This document shows, piece by piece, positions 1-11,500 of a stretch of 64,000 nucleotides of DNA (position 1 is its first letter; each line of letters opens with the position of its first letter). Location of the stretch: the NCBI GenBank assembly GCA_019055375.1, contig JAHQIW010006271.1, positions 221,514-285,513 on the forward strand, written 5' to 3'. The notes under the pieces were generated by a model. It searched no databases. It was not told the DNA's origin and was given only the letters and a program-made list of their open reading frames with translations. The position numbers and the translations under genes are program-made. The stretch comes from Parelaphostrongylus tenuis. Lineage: Eukaryota > Nematoda > Chromadorea > Rhabditida > Metastrongylidae.

Positions 1-508
1 GCACAATATTCTCTCTGCCAAAGCTCAAACTCTTGTTTCTGGGTTTATTACAAGAATTCTTTACCGACTTATTGTCAGATCCAAGCTTCTTGCAATGAAG
101 GCAGCGATCTAACACAGTACAGAATAGTTGCACTACCAATGGGTCAAACAGGGACCATTTTCTGTTTGCAAGGATACTGCCAAATTCCACTTGCGTTGTA
201 CCATTAGGTGACTCCTAAGCCTGGCGGTGACTCTCTCTTTTTTGCAAAAAAATCATCCAAACAAAAGATATGATTAATTTGAGGCATTTTTTACTTTCAA
301 TTTCCACTCTAGTCCAAATTTTCGAATCCCCTGCTTGCTCTCATTGGCATTCACAGTTCTGGCACCCCAAATATTACGGAATAAATTTTCATCGTAATTT
401 ATCATTGTCGTCAACTTCCTTCAGCTGATTATGAAAAGCTTTTATTTTTTGCTCATTAGCAGCATTGATTCGGTGAGTAGTAATCACTTAGAATGACCAT
501 CTCATGAC
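1..508. other. Unassigned AT-rich sequence
   Basis: No exon, RNA gene or repeat was recognised here. The stretch is moderately AT-rich and has no long open frame. It lies directly 3' (in minus-strand terms) of an RTE endonuclease scrap, so part of it may be decayed retrotransposon, but I see no motif to prove that. Confidence 0.4.
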
Positions 509-745
509 TCACTGGTTGAAGAAAGAGGGCTGAGGTGGCATGTAAGGAGTAAGAATCTCGTACGTATAGACAAAAAGGTCAACGGATGGGTGACCAGTAA
601 AGCCTGTGCCAGCGACATTTTGAGGCGGAACTTTCCTCGGCGGACGATAAAGCTCCTGTGGTTTATCTGGCGTACATGACTTTTTTGTTTTTCGTTTCAT
701 CTACGATGACCACATGAACTTTGGCGAGATTTGTTTTTTCGATAT
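509..745 (-). mobile_element. RTE-type non-LTR retrotransposon, endonuclease fragment
   Basis: The minus-strand frame at 509-700 encodes a 63-residue piece. Its middle (KVPPQNVAGTGFTGHPSVD, then YEILTP) matches the segment of nematode RTE apurinic-like endonucleases that reads roughly GGVGFVVHPSV...HEILSPR. No other part of the element is recognisable next to it, so this is a short, dead fragment. The family match is from remembered motifs; the limits are approximate. Confidence 0.6.
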
Positions 746-3055
746 TACTGCGAAGATCGGCGTCTTAAGACAATATATGTGCAAAAACTAGCAATCTCTA
801 TGCCATGCCGTCTATGCGCTTATCAGACCCAGTTCCAGTGATGTTGTGCACAACCCAGAGTATGTGGTTTTTCGTACAACTTTTTCGAGAACCTTATATG
901 GTGTGACTTTTAGTACGTAGCCGGAATAAGTCTCCACAGAGCCCACAATCATCAGTTTGTAGAAAACTTCTTTGAAGATCTTGGATATTTCTGACGCAAA
1001 ATTTTCAAACCTTTCTAATAAAGTTATTAATCTTTTGCTTGAAATATATCCAGTAAGTAATAATTTATAGAACAAGCATCGATCATTAGCAGTCCGCGCT
1101 AAATATCAGAACCGGTCAACAATTACCCGCAAAGCATATAATTTTGTTTGACACACGCAAAAATTCAGGCGTTTTAAGAAATTAAGCATCAACCTTAAAA
1201 TAATCAGTTCCCACTTCATTAATGTCTACAGTATTATACAATATGATTCTTCGACCCGAATTATACAATTTGTCGAACGCTATCACGCCTAAGAACACAT
1301 CCCTGATAAGCAGTATCAAAACAAGGTAAACAAACATACTGCTTAGATCCTCATGCTTACTCGTCTAGTTTTGCGTCGAACATAAGCAGTGCTTACACAT
1401 AATACCAATTTTCTGTAAGATCCAACATAACGCCCACGACGTGGTAAAGTGACTTCTGGAATATGCCTGATGTCGGCTGTGAAACGATGTGGTCTTGTGT
1501 TTGGGATAAACTTCCACCTTGAAATCGGTGAACAAAATCTTTTTGGCGCAGTCTTTGTAGATTTTTCACGCTTTCATGAGGCACATATATGTCATCATGT
1601 GGAAGAAAGGCGGATTCAATAAAGCCGTAAAATTAGATGCTGCCAAGCAATATCGCAACAAAGTGCGCTTCCATTTACATGTTTCCCTGATGTATGATCA
1701 AGATAAGCAGCAATTTGTTCGATGAAATCCACAAGCAACTTGCTCTTGCTATAACTGTGCACGACCTCAAATTTCCTCATCGTTGAGTTGATGGTGGGAC
1801 GTGCTGTCTGGTAATTATCACAATATCTCTCTTGTCAGTCCGCTTAGGCACCATAACGCCTTACTTATTCCGCACAGCCATTACGTGCCTGTTCTCCAAT
1901 TGATGCTGCACGAATTCGTTAGGTAATCCTCGCCTATTCTTTCTGCACGTCCCAATTAAGTGCGCTTTGTTTTGCTACAGACCCTAGGGAAGTTCAACGT
2001 TAGTGTTGATGGTGATGAGGTGTTAGTCCTCATCTAGTAAGCCGTCCATCGAGTCCATCACAATACTGTCTGAGATTCGTCCAGCGCGCATGGGAGTTGT
2101 GCCTGTTCCTGTGTACGGGAACGAGCTGTACGTGTATCCGCCTAAACTGCACAGTTTGAGCAGTTTCATCCCATAACTATGCTTTTTATTGCTACGTCAT
2201 TCACACCAAACTCAAAAATTTTTCTGGGGCGGAGAGAAATTTCTGGATAAATACCAAAAAGCGAGCCTTCCGGGGCAGCGAATTATATCTCTGCTAGCAG
2301 CTCCACTAGAGTGAGCAAATTTTTCGCTATTCACTTGGAATATTTATTCTGTCACTCCTATAATCTGATTCAACACGATTACCTCTACACGTTTATATGA
2401 TTTCGATGCATATGTATGTTTTATGTGCGCAAAAACTCTGTGCAATAAGAAATTATTCTGAGATTTCCATAATTAATGCTATTAAACGCCTGGTGAGCTT
2501 TGAACGCAAAGCTATTCGTGGACCATAACCGAGCAAATATAGAAATTCAAAATTGAAACACAACTTTGTCTTCGCTGCTACAGTGCACTGAAAAGCCATC
2601 TAAAGGATTGGAATTACCTAAATTCAAGCTATCAAATGATTACTAAAGGTTTATAAAAAAAGTTTTCTTCTCGAAGAAAAGCTTGGTCTATGGTTTTCTA
2701 CGTTTCATTGTCGATGAGCTTTTTATCAATGACCTGTATCGCATGCATTATGCAACGTCTTTTTTTGACAAAATATTCATTGTTTTCCGGTTTCCAATCT
2801 CTGGTATAACTTTTAGATAATGTATGTAGTGAAATATATCTGAACTGATACATTTGTGTCATTGTAGTCTTTGTACAATCTACTAATATTGATTGAATGT
2901 CAGCATCGATGTGAATGTGTCGTAAAAGAGAGCTTTCCAATCATATATACACGTTATATCTGGACCAAAAGTATACGAGTGTGTAGAGAAAATCACGATG
3001 TATCGATTTGTTACACGAAACCCTACATATACTTTCAAAGCGGTTAAAAAAACTC
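746..3055. other. Unassigned sequence, no supported gene
   Basis: Only short open frames occur. The minus-strand frame at 1393-1584, with further minus-strand coding-like sequence up to about 1900, gives a vague impression of an old retroelement, but I could not match any conserved motif. The stretch 2100-3000 holds nothing recognisable. Confidence 0.4.
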
Positions 3056-3059
3056 TAAT

Positions 3060-3235
3060 CAAATAACACAGATCGCGAATTGGTTTCGATTTGCACTACG
3101 CGCGGAATTACAAGTGGTGGCTCTGAAAGGATTAATTTTGCGCGCCGCCTCACTAGCACTTTTCCCTGCGGGCCATCCGTATATGAGTAGCAAACAAACT
3201 TGTTCCCGACAACTCCATCTTAAAACTTTGACGAC
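3060..3235 (-). mobile_element. mariner transposase N-terminal fragment
   Basis: The minus-strand translation contains REQVCLLLIYGWPAGKSASE followed by AARKI. This resembles the first helix-turn-helix of mariner transposases (pattern LLYEF..GKSA.EAARKI). The frame then decays. A similar plus-strand peptide occurs near 14891. No inverted terminal repeat was identified. It is a fragment and cannot encode a working transposase. Confidence 0.55.
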
Positions 3236-3465
3236 CACCGTCGATAGGCAGGCGGCGTAGCGCCGTCGCTTGCGCGGCACTCGCTAACCGCAGCATTTAA
3301 GTCTCTGTGTGAAACTGTTGTTGTTCCTGCGCTCTGTTGCAGCAAGCGCCTTTATTCCACGCCGCCGCCTCGGTAGGTGACTGAGACTATGGGAAAATCG
3401 AGAGTGACAACAAAGGCAGAGGAGAGTACGCCCTAGGTATGAACAAACACTTACTAGGAAGCTGT

Positions 3466-3579
3466 CATTATCACTATAACTACCACCATCACTATCACTG
3501 CCACTATGACTATTGCTACCATCATCATTATCACTATTATCATTATCACTTTTATCTTTATCATTATCATTTTCATTAC
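3466..3579. repeat. Low-complexity TATCAC/ATTATC tract
   Basis: The plus strand is a run of imperfect 6-9 nt units such as TATCAC, TACCAC and ATTATC. It abuts the tRNA-headed fold-back element, and a shorter tract of the same kind lies on its other side (4003-4070), which suggests insertion into, or expansion beside, a simple repeat. Open frames on both strands here are products of the repeat. Confidence 0.85.
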
Positions 3580-3955
3580 CAAGAGAATTGAGTGGAGAAC
3601 AAAAACACGACCTCAGGCGGGAATCGAACCCACGTTTCATCTTATCCGGGGACGCGTGCTCTACTACTACACCACTGAGGCACATTTGCCCGACCACTCA
3701 TTCTTCAACATCTCAATGTTAGCTATCAGTCACCAACCTTTGACAGGTTTGGTCGGGTATGCGATTTCGCTTTATAAACCCAGTTGAGCTGTCAAAGGTT
3801 GGTGGCTGATAGCTAACATTGAGATGTTGAAGAATGAGTGGTCGGGCAAATGTGCCTCAGTGGTGTAGTGGTAGAGCATGCGTCCCCGGATAGGATGAAA
3901 CGTGGGTTCGATTCCCGCCTGAGGTCGTGTTTTTGTTCACCACTCAATTCTCTTA
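3580..3955. mobile_element. Fold-back element with two tRNA-like (SINE-head) arms
   Basis: Arms at 3580-3745 and 3790-3955 are near-perfect reverse complements (coordinates sum to 7535) around a 44-nt spacer. Each arm carries a 72-nt tRNA-like unit, 3610-3681 on the minus strand and 3854-3925 on the plus strand. The unit has GCCTCAG/CTGAGGT acceptor-like ends, an A box like GTGGTGTAGTGGTAGAGCA and a B box like GGGTTCGATTCCC. Single copies of related units occur at 6424, 46430, 46727 and 59620. I infer a tRNA-derived SINE that became a palindromic element, rather than functional tRNA genes. Confidence 0.75.
3854..3925 (+). repeat. tRNA-like unit (plus arm), anticodon-like GGA
   Basis: This 72-nt unit can be drawn as a cloverleaf. 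The acceptor pairs 7 bp with a terminal G-U. The T stem is GTGGG/CCCGC around TTCGATT. The anticodon stem is CGTCC/GGATG with loop CCGGATA. Position 33 is C instead of the near-universal U, and an anticodon GGA would mean serine although the long variable arm of tRNA-Ser is missing. I therefore call it a tRNA-derived repeat head. The minus-arm copy at 3610-3681 is almost identical. Confidence 0.6.
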
Positions 3956-4002
3956 GAAATATTCAAAACATCATAAAAGTGCGAAGTGCACTAAAAATAC
4001 TA

Positions 4003-4341
4003 TCAATATCGAGTATTTTCATTACCATTATCATTACCACTTTTATTATCCATATCACAATCATTATCGAATGTAAGTACGACTCATTTTATCAGCTACA
4101 AGTTGGACTGTCGTCACTGTAATGTCTAGCACTGTATAAGTGGGATATATTATACTATAGACGAAAAGTCCCACATGTTCCTCAAAGTGCTGGAGCAAGT
4201 TATAGTCAAGTTGTACACTAAGATGTTCGCAAGAAATTACGCGATTGACGATACCAAAGTTATGCAATTTCTATTACTTCTGGTTGTACCTCTCCATTTG
4301 GCCACCCTTCTCAAAACGATAATACCCTGATGATAATATAA
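4003..4341. other. Short ATTATC-type tract, then unassigned
   Basis: A TATC/ATTACC-rich stretch covers 4003-4070. The remainder has no recognised feature. Confidence 0.4.
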
Positions 4342-4757
4342 CATGCTTTAAACCTGAGGTCTAGTTATACAGGCTCCTGTTCCATACTCCAGGACTCTCC
4401 AGCAGCACAGTCTCTCGGTTTAGCCGATCTCTGAGGCTATAATTTTCTGTGAAGAAATCGACATCGAGTAATACATCACCGCAAGTCAGGAGACACAGTC
4501 TTGGAATGAGCGAGGTCTATAAAGAAGCGATCGAATGAAGAGATGTGATTGCTTCAACAGCCATAAGCTCAACTGCTGATCTCCGCAATGTCGGAGGATT
4601 CTATCTCCTGACTTGCGATGATCTATTACCCGGCGTCGATTCCTCCATAGAGGAGTATAGCCTCAAAGGATCGGCTGAACCGAGGGGCTGTGCTACTGAA
4701 GAGTCGTGGAAGACGAAACAGGCTTTTGTCTAGCATTGTCCTGAGGCTCAAAACATC
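4342..4757. mobile_element. Fold-back (MITE-like) element
   Basis: Imperfect inverted arms meet near 4549. The left arm ends with GTCAGGAGAC (about 4486) and the right arm starts with TCTCCTGACTTGCG (about 4602). The outer parts pair AACCTGAGG-like with CCTGAGGCT-like sequence. The core words GGCGTCGATTCCTCC and GGCTGAACCGAGG recur in the inserts at 41800-41960 and 32560-32640, so this is a dispersed family. No coding capacity is seen. Confidence 0.6.
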
Positions 4758-4859
4758 TTATATCATTATCAGAATAGTTCTGGTTAATAAATGTGGCTTT
4801 ATTAATCTAGTGTCGAAGCTTATGGAACAACCTAATACATCACACGTGCTTGGCCACTC

Positions 4860-5030
4860 ATTGTTAACGTCATTCTCATCACCTTCCCCTCTTTCCTTTT
4901 ATTTCCCTCCCTTTCTGCTTGGCCCATATCACCAAAGTACTTTTGACTTGTTCTTTTCTTCGTGTCTTCGTCTTTTGCTGAGGAGACTACAATGTGGAAT
5001 TTTCAATCAGCCGGCATGACTCAAATCAGT
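4860..5030 (+). repeat. Dispersed repeat, second copy at 21880-22030
   Basis: A pyrimidine-rich stretch (TTTCCCTCCCTTTCTG-like, then GGCCCATA, then GTCTTCGTCTTTTGCTGAGGA-like) has a diverged second copy at 21880-22030 in the same orientation, ending beside an F1 fold-back there. Function and class are unknown. Confidence 0.45.
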
Positions 5031-5289
5031 CAGGTTTCAATTTTTCTCACGTAAGAATTGTTGGAGAACGGTGAATCACTAGGCTCATCTCAACTTTGGA
5101 CAAAGCCGATTTTCCCAGACAGTGAATGATTATGAAAGAAATAAGCATAAACCTGGTATAGAGAAATGCAAGCGATGTCATTTTCACAAAAATTTACACA
5201 TAATCCATTTTCGGAGCAGATCGAGAATAACCAGGTGGATTACAGTAATTTGAGATGCTCGCTCAATATTAATTTAACAACTGACTAAT

Positions 5290-5505
5290 GTTACTTGTTA
5301 TTTTTTAGGATATCAAAACTTGGTATGATATTGGATAGCTTTCTAAACTGATTACCGCTCAATACAAAGCATAATATTTCAAAGAAAATGGGAAGTATTT
5401 TTTTCTTATACGGAACGACGCGTGATTTTATCAAACTATCTAGAGATTTTGCACTCGTCTGTATTGCTATGAAAAAATTTCATTTCCAGATTTCAGATCT
5501 GCAAA
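5290..5505 (+). promoter_or_regulatory. SLC19 copy 1 5' flank with probable trans-splice acceptor
   Basis: The start codon at 5506 is preceded by TTTCATTTCCAG ending at 5489, leaving a 16-nt leader. The equivalent acceptor exists in copy 2 (ends 23276, leader 22 nt) and copy 3 (ends 48086, leader 16 nt). A T-rich YAG this close to ATG is the usual layout of spliced-leader trans-splicing in nematodes. The 90 bp before it (GCGTGATTTTATCAAACTAT and following) are also conserved in copy 2 at 23205-23276. I infer that core promoter and outron lie here. Confidence 0.55.
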
Positions 5506-8500
5506 ATGCGTTGGCAAATCACTACTATTTTGCTGTGTGCTTATGGATTTCTTTCGGATTTTACTCCGTCTCAACCGTTCAGCTATCAGTATGAGCATAC
5601 TACACTGAATATTTCCGAGCATGTATTGGTTTCTCAAGTTAGGGCTTTATTATTTTCCATATCACTGTCAACTTTTTTCTGATCCAGATTCATGAAAAAT
5701 CCAAAAATTAGGAGGGGATAAACATCCATAAAGCTTTCGCTTTTCATCAGTCAATCTCTTAGACGGACGTTACGCGTTCGATTACATTTTGAGTACTGAA
5801 TAGTTGTATATCTCTGAATGCAGTTCAATAAAAGAGTGTAGTGCAGTGGCTAGGAGTGTTCCACATTACTCACCGGAGCGATCTATGATTCGATCCCGCG
5901 CACGGTGTTCCCTAAACCTTCTTCTCCCTATTCAAAATTCATTAGATTGATACGATCACTATCGACTTCAGCGGATAAAATCAAATAACCAGTGCACTCT
6001 AGAGAGGTTGCTTGCGTCAGTACTTGTGGTAGAAGTGTAGCGAGTGGTTAGAGATTCACAATACACAAATAGTTTGGAAATACTAAGATTACGAAAAGTT
6101 TGATTCGAATTATTAGTAAGCTACAACAAGTTTTATGTGCAGAATAGTTCCTGTAACCTAGCTATACAATAAGTAGGAACAAATGCATGATCCGTCATCA
6201 ATTGAATTATAAATACCGAACCCTTTTGGTAACTTATTATCCAAATTTTCATTGTTTTCCTGCTTTTTTCGCACTGTTATGATGTTTCATAGATTTCTAA
6301 AAGAACTGAGTGGTGAGCAAAAACATGTCCTCATAAAGCGAAATCGCATACCCGACTAAACCTGTTGGAGGTTGGTGGCTGATAGCTAATATAGAGATGT
6401 TGAAGGACGAGTGGTCGAGCAAATGTGCCTCAGTGGTATAGCAATAGAGCACGCGTCCCCGGATAGGATGAACCGCGGATTCGGGACCATGTTCTTGCTC
6501 ACCGCTCAATTCCCTTTTGATATAATTATTTGAAATTTGAACGTCAACCCAGAATGAACTGAATTGTTTAAGCTTTCTATATCAGGTGTATCCACTATGG
6601 ACTTACTCCTATATGCCTGCGCTGATACCGGCATTGCTGATCGCCGATCTCGTCTTGTACAAACCAATGATCATCTTCAAATCCATATCCTATACCGCTG
6701 TATGGGGGTTATTTGTGTACGGTGGATCGGTTTTCTCTCAACAGGTGATCACTTCATGATGACAACAGCCTAGAGCGAAACTTTTTTCTTATCATCCAAT
6801 CATTTTACCAGTTCATTTTCACGTTATTTAGGTGGCGCTAGTTTTTTGGGGGCTCTCTTCTGCCGCCGAAATAGCCTACTTTGCGTACATCTACGTGAAA
6901 ATACCCAAAGAGGAATTTAAAAAGTTGGTGTCACCTTCGTCATAGTTGTCCGCAATCTTTCTAATAACTAAAGTTAAGCTTAGGTGTTAGAACAAACGAT
7001 AGTATGCAAACAAGTGGGGGAAATCTATTGCAATAGTTAGGAAACATAAAAATCAACTCTTTGGATATGACAGGCCTAAGGCGCTGCTGCAATTGACCGT
7101 TGCATCTAGCGGTTAGTGAGGTAGGCCACCAGAAAGAAGGTTGCTGGTTCGATTTCCTCTCGCGACGCTTCGCAGCAGATTCTTTGCTGTTGTTTTTTGT
7201 TTTCAGTTCACTATGAACCATAGCCCTATTACACCTCGTCTCTCGTCAGAGCACTGCAACGTGATGCGGAATACGTTGCCGTAACTACTGTACACGTCAG
7301 ACAATATGCTATCACGACTTTTACAACGTCGTCCAAAGAAATGCGAAAAATAGTTGGAGGCCCGTTGAACTACATGGATCTTGTTTCGTATCAAAAAGAA
7401 ATGAAACCTTAGACAGCTGAGCGTTTTTTTTTTCTTACACAAAAACTACGCATATAGAAGAGCCTGCGACTCAACACCAAAAACTGCTGTAAAGAGTCGC
7501 CGGAAGAGATTGAACCAGTAACCTTTATCTCTATAGCAAGATTCGCTAACACTTGGCATTGCGCACTGATCACATTCGGGCGACGCAATAGATGGGGCTA
7601 GCGCCTCAGGTTTGCCGTATACAAAAAGTTAAGCAGTCAGGTAGGTTTCTCGTATTATCCGTGTGTTACTTGGTGCTCCTCGAACGCTTGTTTCTGTAAT
7701 GTACTTTGTTCTTACCTTTATTTCATTCAGAGTCACTACTTACGTTCGTGGTGCTCTTCTACTAGGTAGATTTGTCTCTTATTCGGCTGGTCAAGTGCTT
7801 ATTCTTCTAAAATGGGCAACATTTTGGAGCCTGAACATCATTTCTGTGATATTTGTCGGCCTATCGCTTATTTTTGCACTTTCCATTCCATCCGTTCCCT
7901 GGAAAACAGCATACGAAAGGAAAATTGCCACAAAAGGTCAGTTACTAAGAAGAATTCAACAACTCATGGTAATGGAATTTTGTTCATCTGTGATAAAATC
8001 GTATAGTTGCGTAGGACGAATGATAGTATCTTTACTTAATTTTCCACTTCAATAAATGGACATTGTAGGGCTCATGCATAAATCAAGAGAATTAAGCTTG
8101 TCCCAGCAGATTCGTTACTTCACTGTCATGATATCTGAGCAAATTTTCCTTCCAGTATGGTTGCGAAAAATTTCCCTCATATGCACGAAATGTAGTGACT
8201 ATGAAGTTGTCATTCGCGGACTAACTATTTTCTTACATTAGCTTCATCTCAAATGAGCTTCCCAATGTTAAATCCTCATTTCTTCACGGCTGGAGAAACA
8301 TTGTTGCAGAAATTCTATTGAAGACACAATCAGCACGAAGTCATGAACAAGAAAATGCTAAGTTTATTGGAGATCATCACTTTGTGCATACACTTTTGAG
8401 GAGGCATTAGGATTGTAGACAATCTTGGACTAATTAAAGTACTTCATAATTTACTGAATTTCATTCTGCCTATCGCCAGCGTAAGCTTTGTAATTTAACG

Positions 8501-11500
8501 GCGCTGCAAAGAAATGAATTCAATAGCAAAAGAAAAGTGAGAGGTTTGTAAACTTTCATTAACATGTAATATTACAAATATTCCTTGCATCGCATATTTA
8601 ATAGTTGTGAATTCTTAGGAATCAAAGAAGGTACGAAATCTGTAGATATTGCACCCACATACAGAAGGTTTGCGATACTTCACTTCAAAACTCTAATTGA
8701 GGATCTTAGAAAAGCTTATGGAAACGCGTTCATGATGAAATGGTCGTTGTGGTGGGCACTGGCAACTTGTGCCTGTTTTCAGGTGATTTGCATATTCATT
8801 TAGGAATCTATTCTTTCAATATAACTCTTAAGATAAAAACTACTATTCAAATCTGTAGTTGATTTAGAACTAGAAACCTTGTTTAGGTTGGAAATTATGT
8901 ACAAGCACTCTGGGGAGCAGTTATCAATGTTGAAAATGTGGAGGTGTACAATGGAGTCACGGAGGCGCTTTGTCCATTAGTAGGTGCGAAATGTTCAATA
9001 ATGATAGAACGAAATTTAATCAAGAAAATGATTGATTAGAACATCAAACGTTGCACATTTTTGCCACCTCACCAACTCTTCCATGCAGTTGACTGCTTCA
9101 CTTCATTTTTCCATTCAGAAATGTTTTACTCTTTTATGCTGCTGCTTCATGACTTCTTCTCTACCACCGCAGTTGAATGAAAGTCGAAATGTTTCTGGCT
9201 TAGATCACAGGAGGTCCGGATTGCTCACCGTTATGGATCGTAGAATGCCCTTTAGAGAAGTTGGCACCAGTTTGCTAATGATAAAGTGATGTTTGGTTCG
9301 TTGGTTTTTGCGCGAACCAATCGCTTGCAAACTCGTTTTTGCACGGCATATTTGACCATTGCACAATTGAAAGCAAAGATCTATTTGGAACCTAGTTAAT
9401 GAATTGTACTTATGAGTGAAATAGTTCAAAAATTCCTTGGACTACCTCATATCCAAGTTCTGTGTCCTCTAATATGGCTGGTACTGCAACTGAAACGTGA
9501 TGAGATTACGAATTGTTAAGGTGCTTTGATTTACCGTCTCAGATGAGAGACTATGTAGTTCTGTAAAAAAAAAGATGGTATGAACACTCCGATTAGAGGA
9601 TCGTATTTGAACGACTGCGTAACTTAGTTAAGTAGAGTGTGATTTAAAGTCATCTACGAAGGCGATACCTCTCCTTCTGATCTAATTATTCAGACTCCTA
9701 GGCTAATTAGCCTTGCTGACAATCAAAAGGAATTAGGCTAGGATCTACCAACATGTGGTGATAAAGAGAATCCCACATCAGCCTGACTCTTTAGGAAGGG
9801 GTAAGTTCAAAATGCCTCTGGCAATCTACAAATTGTTAGGATGCTCCAATGTAACAAGGCAACGGCATGATTGATAACAGTTTTGTCAAGACAAAGAGCT
9901 GACTACTGGAAACTGAAGCTTGAGTCAAGAAAACTAATCCGAATTCTGCCCGTAGATATGCCAAAGGTTATGAAGAATGAAGAATGACTATGAGTCATAG
10001 CTTAACTTCTCTACAGATCGTCACGCAGATTGTTTCAGCATTCATAGAAAAGTCTTCACGCACAACAGTCATCAAACGAAAGGAACAAATAATCACTGAA
10101 AGATTGATATTCGACTAAGTAAAAGAAAACGATAAAACGGATTTTTTTGAATACCTCAGTCACGCTCATTAAAATGAATACTCCCGAATGCTTCAGTCGC
10201 ATCTCATTCAGGTCCTTAAGTGAATATCATAGCTAACTTAACCAAGAATTGAGTGAGAGGTAGTTGGTGGTTTGAAAATTATATAAGTGGGTAAAAAATG
10301 TAGTGAGAAGAACAAAGAACACTCGACTCGACGTCCACTCCATCTCCTCAACGATTATTTCTGTCTCAATCTATGCCTCAAAAACCTGGTCGCAACGTAA
10401 GTAGAATGGAAGATCGTTTGTTTTTGTTGAACGCGCGGTAGAAAGGTTATTGCTAAGAGTATCATGTGCCTTGGGAATGAGAGAAAGGATCAAAAATTCT
10501 TACCTACGTCATGACCAAATATTAAAGCCATCTATTCGCCTCATGCCAGGTTATTGAAGATAAGTTGAGTCGAATACACAATGAGTTTTAACGGAGGCGA
10601 TGGACGAGAGCCATTACCGACCGGATTTCACGGGTAGTCAGTCGGGCTAAGGAAAAGGCAACAATGAGATGATTTGAGTTCTATGCGAAGAGCCTGAAGG
10701 AACAAATACGTTCAAGCAATTCCAAGAGCGACGAGAACTTACTGGGCTGCTCTGCACGTGATAGAGAAAAAAGGAAATTATAGTGAGTGGCGATCAAGAC
10801 ACTTGACAATCGAAGTGAGACGGTGATACAGGTGATTTTTTTGATGAGGTTAATATTCTGAGTAACGCAGCATAAAGGTGCTGTACGAGTCGTACTTAGA
10901 TAACACAACCACCTACGCCGTCACCTATAAGTTGAGAAAATTCTTTTTGCTTAATCATCAGCAAGTTGGTATGATGTCATAGAATGCCCAGTGATGTGGA
11001 CTGATGTGCAAAACTCTTGCGTCAGTTGGGATTAGAATCCACATTGCACCCTATCCGAGAGCGTGTGCTCGAACCGTTGCATTACCAACGCCTGTTTTGG
11101 CATCACTTTTTGTACGCTACAGTGCATCTATCTGTCAGCAGCCAACCGTCAGCGGTTTAGCCCAGGTAGTCAGTATCGACATTAAAACCAACAAGCTGGA
11201 AGATATTAGATATTGATGATAAAATAGAATTCTTCTTATTCAACAACTTTTAGCTGTAGCATGATGTCATAACATGCCCTGTGGTCGCTATGCGTTGGTA
11301 GTGCAACGGTTCGCGCGCGCATTTCCGGATACGGGTGGAATGTGGGTAGGAGCCCCACCTGACGCCAAAGTTTTGCCCATCACTCTACATCGCTAAGTGA
11401 ATTTCAAGTTACTTGAAGATATTCTTTGACCTAATGTGCTATCGTTTTGTTTACAGCTCTGCCTGCAGTGCTTCTCACACGATATCTTGAAATCAACTGG

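Noticed and set aside
1393..1900. Possible LTR (Bel/Pao-type) polyprotein fragment on the minus strand
   Set aside because: The coding-like impression could not be tied to any conserved protease, RT or integrase motif.
3284..3697. 137-residue acidic frame rich in Asp, Ser and Asn
   Set aside because: It reads through the low-complexity tract and one arm of the tRNA-like fold-back on the minus strand.
3854..3925. Functional tRNA-Ser(GGA) gene
   Set aside because: C at position 33, no long variable arm, and presence in both arms of a dispersed palindromic repeat argue for a SINE head.
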